Shown piece by piece: positions 12,318-22,535 of a stretch of DNA of 64,000 bases. Origin of the DNA: Salvator merianae (lineage: Eukaryota; Chordata; Lepidosauria; Squamata; Teiidae); the NCBI GenBank assembly GCA_003586115.2, contig QVOM02000073.1, forward strand, positions 47,692,787 to 47,756,786. The letters run 5' to 3'. The notes beneath the pieces were generated by a model, which saw only the letters and a list, made by a program, of their open reading frames with translations, was not told the origin of the DNA and searched no databases. How positions within the stretch are numbered: position 1 is the stretch's first letter; each line of letters opens with the position of its first letter. The position numbers and the translations under genes were made by a program.

Positions 12318-12450
12318 GATGCAATGGATTTTTGGCTGGCTAAATTGGGACTAGATTGGGAATACCAGGGTGTCTGGCATTCCCAATACAGTACTGAGAG
12401 GATCATGGATTTTAGCACATGTCTGGAGGTAGCTCCACTTACTATAAAAA
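12318..12450 (+). repeat. Family E repeat, copy 1
   Basis: Shares CTGGCATTCCCAATACAGTA and GATTTTAGCACATGTCTGGA, in order, with 51386-51505. Includes a short palindrome (TTGGGAATACCAGGG...CTGGCATTCCCAA). Class unknown. Confidence 0.6.
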
Positions 12451-13703
12451 AAAAAAAAATGAGGGAAAAAATTGCTCATTTTCCATCTATAGTGAATGTC
12501 CCAGTCATTTCCATCTGGACACACTCTAGATTTTCTTCAAGGGTGAATACAAAGATGCTCAAGCAGTAGAAAACTAATGTGCTCAGCATCTCTCTTCCTT
12601 TCCTCTGTAGCAAGGTTTAACTGAATATACTCACATAGCATTGGATATAACCTACAATATTATACCCTATATCTTGGATTATTAATTCATATTTTAAGAG
12701 AAAGTAACAGGAAAAGGAAAGAAATGACTTCTAGGGAGGAGAACATGCAGGAATAAGAAAATCCTCTTGGATTGGAAAAGAAGTCTTAAGCATCAAACAC
12801 TCTTGTTTGCGATGAGCTTTTACAACTCTCTAAAGTTAATTTCCTAGCCTAGCTTGGAGTAACTTCATTCAGATCTCTGTAAGTACCATGATTCCAGTAA
12901 AGCTGTAGCTCTGCTTAGTGAGGCTTCTACAGATATACCATATATTTGAGATTCAACAGGGGGGAAAAATATCAGAGCATTTAATAATACTACTGAGAAA
13001 TATATTGTAGTACTTCTACGTGTTCAAAGCACTTTGCATGCATACAGCAATGTATTTTCTTCATGACAGTTATAGAGAAAAATAAAATAGCTGAAGATAT
13101 ATATATAAAATTTTAGGCACTAATGATTTATTTTGTATTGCATAGAGGGGGAAATCACATGCTGCAGAAGAGGAACTTGAACAGAATCTATAAAGTTCAA
13201 GCTCAGATCATCTACTAATCTAGAATATTAATCTACCAGGTTGAATTAAAAGAGGGCTATTTTGTTGTGGAATCAATTCTAGATTTCCAAGTCACATGCC
13301 CACCCTTTCAGGCAGAGTTAGTCTGTATCCACAAAAACTCTAGGTTCAGGCTGAATATACAGGACTCATCTTCCTCTGGAGCTGCCTTTCCCACAGAACC
13401 TTCAGGCATGTTGAAATATGGAGGGAGAAGGCATTCTTACCTGCCTCTGGGGCTGTGCCAGACCCCTCCAGCAGGCAGGAAAAGATGGCTGGAAGTCAGC
13501 TATTATTGGTCCATTGGAGAATTGAATAGCAGGAAAGTAATGCAGCTGTAAGGAAGGTTCCTCCTCACAGCTGAGTTGCCCTTTCCAGAGGCAGTTGTGG
13601 CAAGATGACTAAAGTATGATCACAGCACACTGGATGTTTTCACACTTATCAGAGCAGAACATACTAATTACCAAGGTTCAGGCCAGCCAGGATGGAGTCT
13701 GGT
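12451..13703. other. No feature recognised
   Basis: AT-rich with an A-run at 12446. A 94-codon plus frame at 13267 is not convincing. Confidence 0.5.
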
Positions 13704-14092
13704 GGGTGCCATTCGCACTTGTCAGCAATGGAACAGTTTGTGAGCTGACCAGCAGGGGGAGCAGTGCGAATGGGAATGCATTAGTCAAGGAACTACTTCT
13801 GAAACCATAGAGCTACTTCCGAAACCATAGAGCTACTTCTGAAGTCAGTCCCTCCCTACCACCATTTCAAACCAGGAAGTAGTGCGAACGCAGTTCCCCT
13901 GATCTACACCTGATCATGCAAATCAGATTCCAGACTATAATTTACTTCGTCAGCGCTACTCAGCTTCAGGTAGGTATCAGGTGGGCTTGGGTGAGCTTCA
14001 AGGCAGCTGACTCCATTTGAAGGTGCGAATGCACCTGACTAGTAAGTGGACAGGAACGTTCCTCTTGCTAAGTGCAAACAGGGTCACTCTCT
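13704..14092 (+). mobile_element. Family A-like DNA element with an internal 20-bp triplication
   Basis: Starts GGGTGCCATTCGCACTTGTC and ends GCTAAGTGCAAACAGGGTC, so the ends resemble family A, but the core is different and lacks CCATGG. Near 13790-13845 the unit CTACTTCTGAAACCATAGAG occurs about two and a half times in tandem. Confidence 0.55.
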
Positions 14093-14524
14093 CCTGACCC
14101 GTTTCCCAGAGTGTTCACTCCAGAATATTACTCAAAAGGCTCCTTGTGGATGCAGCCTCAACCACAGAGGATAACATAATTACTGTAACCACCCTGCTAA
14201 ATAGTACAGTTTGATCCAGTCCTCTTCTCACCATGGGCCACCAGATGCTTCTGAGAAGCCCCTAAGCAAGCGGCATCTGCATCACCTGATACCTGTGATG
14301 TAAATGGAGTAGAAACAAACTATGCATGAAATGTATGCATGTCATGTGGTGTTTGCCCCCAACTTTCTAGTCTCCTGCACCATAGGGATATTTCCTTTTT
14401 TGTTGAAGTCAAGGTGGCTTGAGTTCCAATCATACCTGCACCAATTTCCTCTGTTTCTTAAATTATGAGAATACACTGGCATTGTAGATGAAGAATGGAA
14501 ACAGGTTCAAAACTTAAGGCTATC
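14093..14524. other. No feature recognised
   Basis: Interval between the family A-like and family C elements; nothing seen. Confidence 0.5.
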
Positions 14525-14750
14525 GGGGCCCAGTCACACCTCAGTTTTAATCCAGCTTCAGTCTGCGTTCAGACCAAGAGAATACATTAGTGAAGTAATA
14601 AGATGTTTTCTTTCAGCATTATCTAACTCACAAAATCCACCTTTGGGTTAGATAATGTGGAGAGAAAATGATTAGTCACTTTGCTGATGGATTCTTTCAA
14701 TCCAAAAGTGGATTGAAGTTAGATTAAAACTTAGGTGTGACTGGATCCTC
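14525..14750. mobile_element. Family C palindromic DNA element
   Basis: Left end CCCAGTCACACCTCAGTTTT mirrors right end AAAACTTAGGTGTGACTGG. The middle also folds (TTATCTAACTCACAAAATCC against GGGTTAGATAATG). About 226 bp, with no coding capacity. Confidence 0.75.
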
Positions 14751-15119
14751 AGTTACAGAATGGGTTTCTAAAAACTCTGAACACAATCAAATGAGAACAT
14801 AAGGAAAAAAATTACCATGTGAGGTGATATACAGATAGATAAATAATGTCCTTTCCATAGGTGTGTATGTGTGTTTGTGGCTGGAGGGAATTTTTAGAGA
14901 AGTCTTTTAACACCTCTTTTTTTTTTTTAATCACAAACATGTCATTTTTGTGCTAATGAAGCTGAACTGAAATTTGTTCAGTCATCCAACGTTAGGATTC
15001 CGATTGACTATGCCCCTAGCTCTAAGAAGGTGGGTTTACCTTTTATGGAGCCCCAGATAAAAATATATTGTTTTTTTCTATTGTCTCTGACATTGGAAGA
15101 CCGTATCGGTGGCTGAAAA
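14751..15119. other. No clear feature
   Basis: May hold more decayed upstream sequence of the 15.1-15.7 kb LINE, but no motif is readable. Includes a T-run near 14920. Confidence 0.45.
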
Positions 15120-15716
15120 AGTAGACCTGAAAGATGGCACTTAGCAGCACAAGAACAGCACTCAGTACAAGATCAAAAGAATCGGAGGTCTACCATACTA
15201 GGCAGGGCCCCAGGTGCAGAATAAGCAAAGATGCCCGAGACAGTCCAGCACATAGTAGCTGGGTGCAAGACACTGCCAGGAAAAGCAACCAAAGTGCAGA
15301 AATTGTGCAATGAGTATGAGCTGGACATTACAAAGTCTAAATGGGAAATTCCACAAGAAAGAATGTCTGAGAACAACAAAGCTAAGATCTTGTGGAATTT
15401 CCATATCCAGACCATCAAACAAGTACTGGCCATTCAACCCGATACTGTGGTACTAGACAAAGGCAGGAAAGAAGCAATGATAATGGATGTCACAGTCCCA
15501 AGTCAAGGTAATATTAGAAAGAAAGAATATGAGAAGCTGCAGAAATACCAAGGACTGAAAGAAGAACTGGAGAAGATATGGAAGGTAAAGGCAAAAGTGG
15601 TCCCAGTGGTTATAGAAACATGTGGGGCAGTGATCCTTCAAGTTGGAAGAATGGCTTCCACAGATCCCAGCACAGACATTGGAGATTTTTCTTCAGTATA
15701 TATCACATCTTGTTAA
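15120..15716 (+). pseudogene. C-terminal fragment of a LINE polyprotein with zinc-finger remnant and PD...D nuclease signature
   Basis: Seen: the main open frame (15231-15716) reads PETVQHIVAGCK (the His/Cys half of a CCHC finger), then KSKWEIPQERMSENNKAKIL, QPDTVVLDKGRKEAMIMDVTVPSQ, KEYEKLQKYQGLKEELEKIW and VVPVVIETCGAVILQVG. Just upstream (from 15125), out of frame, are HLAAQEQHS and RCRISKDA; the second finger Cys is now Ser, and a 1-base frameshift separates the two halves. The PD-x(5)-K...D spacing fits the restriction-like endonuclease of early-branching LINEs (R2/R4/NeSL group). Assignment to R4-like is my inference. The RT domain is absent, as expected for a 5'-truncated copy. It is not a host gene despite 161 open codons. 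Confidence 0.75.
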
Positions 15717-15886
15717 CTTTTTCCTGACATTTTTAGGTTTTAGCTACAGAATTAAATGAATGTGTCTGTAAACTAAAAGTTTGGGGTAGACGAAGGATTA
15801 ATAGATTTTGCTTGGGTTAATTGCAGCATATATTCTTGAACATTAACAGTCAAGGTGAAAAAAGTGTACACCTATTTCCCAAGATT

Positions 15887-16101
15887 GCCCATATACAGCT
15901 AAGTTTTAATCCACATTTGATCCACAGTTAGAGAAAGAACACATCAGCAATATGACTAGCCATTTTATTTGTGCTTTAACTCAAAGGGGAATTTTCTGGA
16001 TTAAATAATGTGAAAGAAAAATTATTTTGTCACTCTACTGCTGTTCTCTCACCATGAAAGTGGATTGAATATGTAATAGAATTTCTGTGTAGCTGAGCCC
16101 T
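15887..16101. mobile_element. Family C palindromic DNA element
   Basis: Has TACAGCTAAGTTTTAATCCA at the left and ATAGAATTTCTGTGTAGCTG at the right, and the same internal blocks (AACACATCAGCAATATGACT, GGATTAAATAATGTGAAAGA) as the 14.5-kb copy. Confidence 0.65.
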
Positions 16102-16515
16102 GATTTCCTATTAACTTTCCAACATCTGTCACTCTGGGGTAAAAACCTACCCCACCAATGTAAAATCCTGACTTTTTTCTACGTATGTAAATGAAGGTTA
16201 AGCAGTGTACTATCACTGGCAATTTATTCTTTTCGCCTTGTCACCAGTCTAGAATAAGTGGCACAATTGCCAAAGCAGCTGACAAACACATAAAACAAAA
16301 TCACTCTAGCAAGAAGCAGACAAATGATATCAGCTACTGACAGGAAGTTTAATGCTGCAAGCAAAAAAGACTTCTGGGCTGGAGTCTGGATCAAGTTAGT
16401 TTATAAAGTTCCTGATGCTCTACCCATTCCAAATGGCCACCCTGGTAACCTAGCATTTGATGGGACTGAAGTGCCAATTTCTTTCCTCCTCACAGCACAC
16501 CTGGAATAAGTGCAG
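16102..16515. other. No feature recognised
   Basis: Interval between a family C element and the solo LTR. A 61-codon plus frame here is not supported. Confidence 0.5.
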
Positions 16516-17028
16516 TGTGATAGTTTGGCTGATATATCTGTAAGCTGGTTGTAAAGGCTGATGCAATAAGTTGCAACCTCAGGAGGACAGGGAGATAAAT
16601 TAAGGAAGGTAGTGGAATGTTGTAGGGAGAGAAAGTGTGGAGAAGATTGGAGTATGTTTGAGAGGACAGTGAGAGAGAGAAGAGTGGAGATTGTGCACCA
16701 ACATTGGGCAGAGGAGTGAGTGCCGGTGACCAGAACAGGAGAAGGAGTAAAGCTGCAAGCAACACAGAGCTGCATACAAAGAACAGAGGAAGAACACCTG
16801 TGAAGGAGTGAACACAAGGGGGTTTATAGTTGTGGGGAATTTATAGTTGTATATAAGTTGTATATAAGTATATAAATAGAGGAGGGCCAGAGGCACTGTG
16901 GGTGAAGGGGTTAGTGAATAGTTTTCTTAACCTGACCATGTAAATAAATCCTTTTTCACATAGTAAAAACTGGCTGCAGTGATTCTTTTCCTACTGAGCA
17001 AACCCTTATCAAAGACGAACCTGACACA
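16516..17028 (+). mobile_element. Solo LTR with 5-bp target-site duplication TGCAG
   Basis: Seen: the 513-bp segment starts TGTGATAG and ends CTGACACA. It is flanked on both sides by TGCAG (16511-16515 and 17029-17033). It carries a TATA box (TATAAATA, 16871) and a polyadenylation signal (AATAAA, 16943) in the order expected of a plus-strand LTR. No second LTR or internal coding region is adjacent, so it is a recombined solo LTR. A 5-bp duplication is common in Ty3/gypsy, Ty1/copia and some endogenous retroviruses; the family is not assigned. It ends about 150 bp from the donor of the signal-peptide exon. Confidence 0.75.
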
Positions 17029-17180
17029 TGCAGAGTAAGGAAGATGAGCTATTGTCTCAGGAAATCACTTGTTTCTACTATTCATGCTTTGGTATGTTTA
17101 TCTAAACTGAAAAAAATGACAGCATTGAGAAGAACAAAACAAAAAAAGGTATTCAAAGAATGAGAAAAGTTTTATCATAC

Positions 17181-17306
17181 CTCTTTAATTAGCTTCTCGG
17201 CATCTGAGTAAAGCTGACGATTCCCATCTGATTCCTTCCACCCCCAAGCAGCAGACAGGTATACATGGAGTAATATGAGAAATGAGCAGAAGCTTCTTGA
17301 TTTCAT
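17181..17306 (-). CDS. Signal-peptide coding exon of an unidentified secreted or type I membrane protein (first 42 residues; partial gene)
   Basis: Seen: on the minus strand a pyrimidine-rich tract ending TTTTTCTTAG is followed by a 10-nt leader, an ATG at 17306 with A at -3, 42 open codons, and the donor GAG|GTATGA after 17181. The exon is 17316-17181, and the coding part ends in phase 0. The peptide begins MKSRSFCS, has an uncharged core at residues 9-20 (FLILLHVYLSAA), a likely cleavage site after Ala20 (Ser at -3, Ala at -1), then WGWKESDGNRQLYSDAEKL, a polar acidic/basic stretch. This n-h-c layout is that of a secretory signal peptide, so the product should enter the ER. I do not recognise the protein and give no symbol. 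Later exons are not visible; they would lie at lower coordinates or beyond the window. A CpG-island promoter of matching orientation lies 20 kb upstream. A chance ORF with both splice sites and a signal peptide is unlikely but possible. Confidence 0.6.
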
Positions 17307-17316
17307 AGTGGTGAAT
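17181..17316 (-). other. Exon boundaries (candidate exon 2)
   Basis: The acceptor AG lies at 17318-17317 and the donor GT at 17180-17179 (minus strand). The exon is 136 nt, of which 10 nt are 5' UTR. The short leader implies that most of the 5' UTR comes from an upstream exon, which fits the candidate exon in the CpG island. Confidence 0.55.
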
Positions 17317-17318
17317 CT

Positions 17319-17907
17319 AAGAAAAATAAAACAGTGGCAGCAAGTGGAGTTGTCAATACAAACTTACTATAAATATGTTGTAAATATACAGATGTGTGTT
17401 CTAGTTTTACTTTTTCACCTTTTATGATACACCCTTTTATAGATACGAACAGCATACCAAAGTGTTTTTGGTTTGATGAAACTTCTAAGATTATTGCAAG
17501 ATTATTTATATGTCTACTACTTAGTGATTAAAATATTCCCATTTTCAAGGCCAAAAATGTGAATGAATAGCAAATCTTGCTTTTACTGTAGCTGGTCACA
17601 GCAGTTGAATTGCTCCAGATATGTTGCATGCATAGAGGAAGTTTCAGGAAATGACATAGAGGAATACATTCCTTGTACTGTGCAGTCAGATGACCATATT
17701 GGTGCTTGATGCAGGATTTGCTTATTACTCTGATCACTTCATCAAATTATGATGATTAGTAGAATAGGTTTCAGTACTGAAGATCCAGAGAGGATATAGA
17801 CTTCATCCAGTTCAGCTGTTTTAGTAAGCCTGCTGTGTCAGCCTTTTGTGTCTGCATTCCTACATTCTTACTTCTTTCTTCTCCACAAGAAGCAGCATAA
17901 ATGAACT
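17319..17907. other. Intron, no feature recognised
   Basis: Upstream of the exon acceptor; AT-rich. The branch point is not identified with confidence. Confidence 0.5.
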
Positions 17908-18025
17908 AGGGCACAGCTACACCTAAGCTTTAATCCACCTTCACCTCTGGCATGAAGATGACACATCAGCAAAGTAACAAGCTGCTTTTCTTCTACATTA
18001 TTTAACCCAAAGGGTTTTTTTCCCC
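17908..18025 (+). mobile_element. Family C element, left half only
   Basis: AGGGCACAGCTACACCTAAG, CTTTAATCCACCTTCACC, GACACATCAGCAAAGTAACA and ACATTATTTAACCCAAAGGG match the left half of family C in order. The right half is missing. Confidence 0.6.
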
Positions 18026-18763
18026 TGAAACTTGGATAAAATTCAGTTGGAAAACATATTTTTGCCCCAAAAATGTAAAAGTCCTTGGCATGTTATTCAA
18101 GCATATTTTAGGAGGCTAGACCTTGGGTCTGGCCGGGGTGAAAACAAAAGACAAAAAAAAAAAAGCCAGTGACAAGGACAATCAACCACACTGTGTTGCT
18201 TCAGGGTGAGAGAAAATGGCCTGCGCTGCTTGGAACAAGTTTAAGCAGAAAAGAAAATGTGTATGCTGGAAAGAGATGAGAGAAAGGAGAGCTTTAGGCA
18301 GGCTAACAACTATGAATGAGAACATGCCTAAAGCGGAGCAAACCATTTTCTTGGCTCAAAGTGCCTGAGGAATATTGTGCATAGCTGCTAGGCTCCTCGT
18401 CGTGATCTTGTACAGTTCAATTTACTGTAACATCCAAATATAATTTAGAATTTGTTGTGGTAGGGAGAGAATAGGGTGAGCTTACTTCTTGAGGCATGGA
18501 GCAGAGGTCATCATAACTGTGACAAGTCTGAGAACTTTGTACCAGTGCAATTCTGACAGGAACCATGTTCAGTTAAAAGACGAACTGGTTATGGCCAGGT
18601 CACTTTCTTCTACAGTGAACTGTAATACTCAAAACTTATTTGTCAGCATATGTAATCAGACAGAAGTAAAGAATTTCTTATTGAGTTACAGCTTTGATCA
18701 TCCCTAACCATCAACAATCGCCTAGGACTTACAGAAGCAGAAAGCTCCACGTCTGAGAGCCTC
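18026..18763. other. Intron, no feature recognised
   Basis: Single-copy-looking DNA with one A-run near 18155. Confidence 0.5.
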
Positions 18764-19210
18764 AGGCCATATTCACACTTACCTTCAGTATTCTGGTACA
18801 GGGCAGCCTGCCCTGTACCTGAATAAGCTATCAGACACAAGCTAAGATGAATAGCTCCTGGCCCAAAAAAAGGCTGTCTGCATTGGGACAGCCTGTTCTG
18901 CCTTAGCCCCCACCCTGGCTTTGAAAGTTCAGAGCTGGCATGAGTTTTCAGAGCTCCCGGAGGGCCCATTTTGGCAGCATGCCTTGTTGTGCTCCTGAAA
19001 TGGATCCCCCATGGTGGTTCAGTATATCATTCCCTAGTATGCTGACAGACATCAGAATAGAGGTCTACCAGTAGACCAGTCCTGAACACCATTTTGGGTG
19101 TCCTAGTCTGGGTGTCCTAGTCTGCTCTGTCCTGTGTGGGAGGAGGAGAGACATCGCTAGTTCTCTTTAAGTTATGGATGAAAGCAGCTCAGGAGTAGAC
19201 AATGGCCCAG
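18764..19210 (-). mobile_element. Family B DNA transposon, inverted
   Basis: Begins AGGCCATATTCACACTTACC. The core is in reverse order relative to the 1.7-kb copy (GGGCCCATTTTGGCAGCATG first, then CCATTTTGGGTGTCCTAGTC). A 14-bp unit (GGGTGTCCTAGTCT) is duplicated in tandem near 19097-19125. Confidence 0.62.
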
Positions 19211-19774
19211 TCCCCCACTCAGCAAACAAATGCTTTAAATCCTCTGTTTAAGGGACTGGCAAATAGTCATTTGCTATACCTACACTACCATGATTTTCTT
19301 AAGTCACGAATTGGTATCACACCTTCCATGTGATAGTTTCAAAGCAGGTCACATAAAGCACTGAGAAATGTATAATTAAAATACACCCATCCCCAAAATT
19401 GCAGGACAGCATATTACAATGTACTGCATGTTCTGGATTCTTTAACTCAAGACAGAGATGTGCACGAGATATGGGGTTATATGCCTCCATGAGGAAGGAT
19501 CATTTTTGTGTGATGGGACTGAAGAGTTCTATGTGAGTCTGCATAGCCAAATGAAATATCTATATCTATATCTCTCTCTCTATATATATATACTTTCATA
19601 AAATCATATTTTTAAAGCCTATTTCTTTTACCAATAGGATGTTCTTGGTTGTTTCCTTTTACTAAGCTCAATACTTCCAGAATATGTAAAAGAACTGAAT
19701 TAATATGCTTTTCCATTGCCAGGTTAAAAGATCTTGGTGCTATGCCCTGTTATGATACAATTTTCGGCCATGTT
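19211..19774. other. Intron, simple repeat only
   Basis: Nothing besides the TATC/TA tract. AGAGATGTGCACGAGATATG at about 19452 looks like a family D left end, but no right end was found. Confidence 0.45.
19558..19592 (+). repeat. (TATC)n/(TC)n/(TA)n simple repeat
   Basis: TATCTATATCTATATCTCTC then a TA run. Confidence 0.85.
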
Positions 19775-19930
19775 TAAGGGGCCTAGCTATACTAAAGCCA
19801 AATCTCCTGTGTGAAATCCAATCTGCATGAAAGCCATGTTAGGGAAAGAGCACACCAGAAATAGTTAATGCACATCTAGTGCACTTGCCCTTCCCTAGTG
19901 TGCTTGTCCTTCTAGAAGAAGGAGAAGAAA
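19775..19930 (+). mobile_element. Family C-like fragment
   Basis: GGGGCCTAGCTATACTAAAG and GAAAGAGCACACCAGAAATA resemble the left part of family C. It abuts the family A element at 19935. Confidence 0.4.
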
Positions 19931-19934
19931 CTCA

Positions 19935-20362
19935 GGGCCTGTTCACACTTTTCACTAGTGAGTGTGCAGACGCTCACTAGTAAAGTGTATCCACACTGCG
20001 CGCAGGCCCTAGCAATTGGGAACAGGCTACAGTCACTCCTGATTGCTACTAGCTGTGGAGCACAAACTTATGCTTCACAGCTGTATCAGGAGCATCTGGA
20101 CTGCTCCCAGTATGCAGCATTCACACCTACTTCTGGGTGCAAATGCTGTGCTGTGTGCCACATATCCCTGGTTGCCATGGCAGTGGCCAGACATTTCCTC
20201 AGCTGCTGTCATGCTGGGTGTCCAGCATTCGCAGTGCGAATGCTGGATGCCTGTTTCCAGGTTATTCCAGCCTTCGCAGTGTGGATGGCCACCACACTGC
20301 AAGGGCTGTTCCATTTTGGAATGTTTGATTGCAAACATTTCAAGAAGGCAAGTGCAATTCCC
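19935..20362 (+). mobile_element. Family A DNA transposon
   Basis: Starts GGGCCTGTTCACACTTTTCA followed by a short hairpin (CACTAGTGAGTGTGCAGACG CTCACTAG). The core holds GTTGCCATGGCAGTGGCCAG. The 3' end (GGCAAGTGCAATTCCCA) has drifted. The 181-codon open frame across it is fortuitous. Confidence 0.75.
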
Positions 20363-20991
20363 ACCACTGCAATGATTGGTCTGCTAAACCTGTTGATCTC
20401 CAGCAGCCCTGTCCCACTTTTTCTGTTCTCTGCTCCTTTGGAACGGGGCAGGTCTCAATATTGCTGTCTCTTGGCTCTCTTCTCCAGAAATCAGAGGCAG
20501 TAATCTGAAAAAACAGAGCCAGCAGAGCCTGCTGAATATCTTCAAAAGTCATTGAAAGCCATCCCCACATTATCCTCCTGCCTAGCTGATAGCAGCTATA
20601 GACTAAAACAGCCCAAACCTCCAAGGCACAGATGAGGTTCAGTTTCTCTCTGCACTAATGCCTCACATTCCTCAGCCACAAGCAGCTGCCTCAGTCTCTC
20701 CCTTCTATATAGCCAACATACTTGACTTAGGAAAAGAACTGCTAATGAAGTGGCCTTCTTCTCTTTTAAACCAACACTACTTGTAAGAGGAGAAGCAGAG
20801 CACCTAAGGTGACTGATGTGAGGCAGGAAAAATGCTCTTTGCCACTAAAGCCTGTCATCTCCTTCTGCTGAGAATCATTGTGTCAATGCAAGTGGGGATG
20901 TAAACTCCCCAGCTCTAGTCTCTACAAGTAATGTTACTATTTCTGCAGCTGAAAGCTCTGTATTGGCAGCTTACTTTATTTTTATGTTGTG
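20363..20991. other. Intron, no feature recognised
   Basis: Moderate GC content; open frames on both strands lack family features. Confidence 0.5.
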
Positions 20992-21018
20992 ACACACACA
21001 CACACACACACACACACA
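20992..21018 (+). repeat. (AC)n microsatellite
   Basis: About 13 uninterrupted AC units in the candidate first intron. Confidence 0.95.
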
Positions 21019-21076
21019 TGGATGCACAACGAAGATGGCTGGGTGGTGTGAAAGACCAGTTCTGCAAAAACTGAAA

Positions 21077-21078
<2 letters not shown>

Positions 21079-21110
<32 letters not shown>
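21079..21110 (+). repeat. (CAG)n microsatellite
   Basis: About 10.7 perfect CAG units; CTG on the strand of the candidate gene. In the candidate intron; the frames across it have no domain. Confidence 0.95.
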
Positions 21111-21111
<1 letters not shown>

Positions 21112-21905
21112 AAGCCAAAAAGCTGAAAAGCCTCTCCCTCCTGTAACTGTCTGTGTTGACATTGGGACAGAATCCTGTGCCACTGTAATTGATTGACTAC
21201 CTAAAGAATAAAAAAAAGGAAGGGGCACTCTCTCACCCCCCTTGGAATGCCAAAGTCCCATCCCTATAAATCCAGAAGAAACTGTTGCAGAAGACAGGAA
21301 TGCGTTTTCCATGCAAAGAAAAGAACTTTGAAGAAAATATGGGATGGGAGGAAAATACTGCACATTTGAAATGTGATTTCACAATGTAATGTGATTTCAC
21401 CACATCTAATCCTGATTTAATGCACAGTAAAACTTGAGTGTAGCTGCCTCCTAACACTGATAAACAGCAACATGGGACTGCATAAGTAAATTGTTGCAAA
21501 CCAGTGTCCTATTTCATAGTCCAAGAATCACCCCCATAGCTGGGTTCAGATCATACTCAACAAAACACCGTCATAAAGAGTGAAAAGAAAATATGGGTAA
21601 GCATGCAGATAAAAGTGACCAATAAATGCTTCGGATTGAATGTGTTGATCATTGCACCTGGACAGATTCAGAAAATCATTTCATAATAACCTACCTTATA
21701 AAATGGCTAAAGTGTAGAAAATGTTTTACTACTTGTGTACTGGACAACAGCATTTCCAAGAAGATACTGGAACATCTGCTTCTTTCATAACCAAAATTCT
21801 TGCCCGAAAATTTTGTGAAATGCCTGTTTTCTCAAAGGCACATCCTTTTTACTTCTGAACTTCATACAGCAAATTAAAGGTCCACAATTTAATTTATTAT
21901 AGGAT
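21111..21905. other. Intron, no feature recognised
   Basis: AT-rich; nothing seen. Confidence 0.5.
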
Positions 21906-22296
21906 ACAGATGTGCAAATACATTTCAGATTTGATCTAGTTTGAATTGAACCAGATGGTTCAATACAGTTTGACACGAAACAAACCCACTCCCTATTTGA
22001 CAGCTGGATGGTTCAATTTGAACGAAATCATGGGGTGTTTGATCAAATGGGTTGAACCACCCAATACAATTTGAACCAGGTGGATTCACACACACACACC
22101 ATTTGGTCCTTTAATTTGGACTTTTTGAATGTATTTTATTCTGGTTTTTTCCTTATTTTAAAGATCAAACAATTTGCAAATTGTTCAAGGTTCCGATCAA
22201 GCTTTTTGACTGGTTCTAGACTGAACCAAACTCAACAAAGTTTAGTTCAGTCCAAACCAATCCAAACCAATGGAATTTTATTTAATGCACATCTCT
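21906..22296. mobile_element. Family D DNA transposon
   Basis: Ends ACAGATGTGCA and TGCACATCTCT are inverted with one mismatch. The 10-bp flanks ATTATAGGAT and ATTATAAGAG agree at 8 of 10 positions. The interior has repeated GAACCAxxxGGTTCAA-type words. It is diverged from the 47-kb copy inside but shares its ends and duplication length. Confidence 0.7.
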
Positions 22297-22535
22297 ATTA
22301 TAAGAGAATGCAAGACATTTCACAGTTCAAGTTTTGCATCTCACTACATTTTTTGGTAGGAAATATGAAATGAAGAATACTACTAAATGAACATAAATTC
22401 CACAACAAATGCTTCAGCAGTTTCCCACCTATGTTACATGCAAGCAGTATTCCTACTTCAATTTCTGAACTGTTCGCAACTAGGCATGTTCTAGAATGTT
22501 TAAAAATATAAAAGTGATGATTGTTGCTATAAGCA

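Noticed and set aside
15231..15716. 161-codon open frame as a possible host gene
   Set aside because: The sequence is the C-terminus of a LINE polyprotein; the upstream finger is broken by a frameshift and no introns or promoter are associated.
19958..20503. 181-codon plus-strand frame
   Set aside because: It runs across a family A element and into unique DNA; cysteine-rich by chance, no family match.
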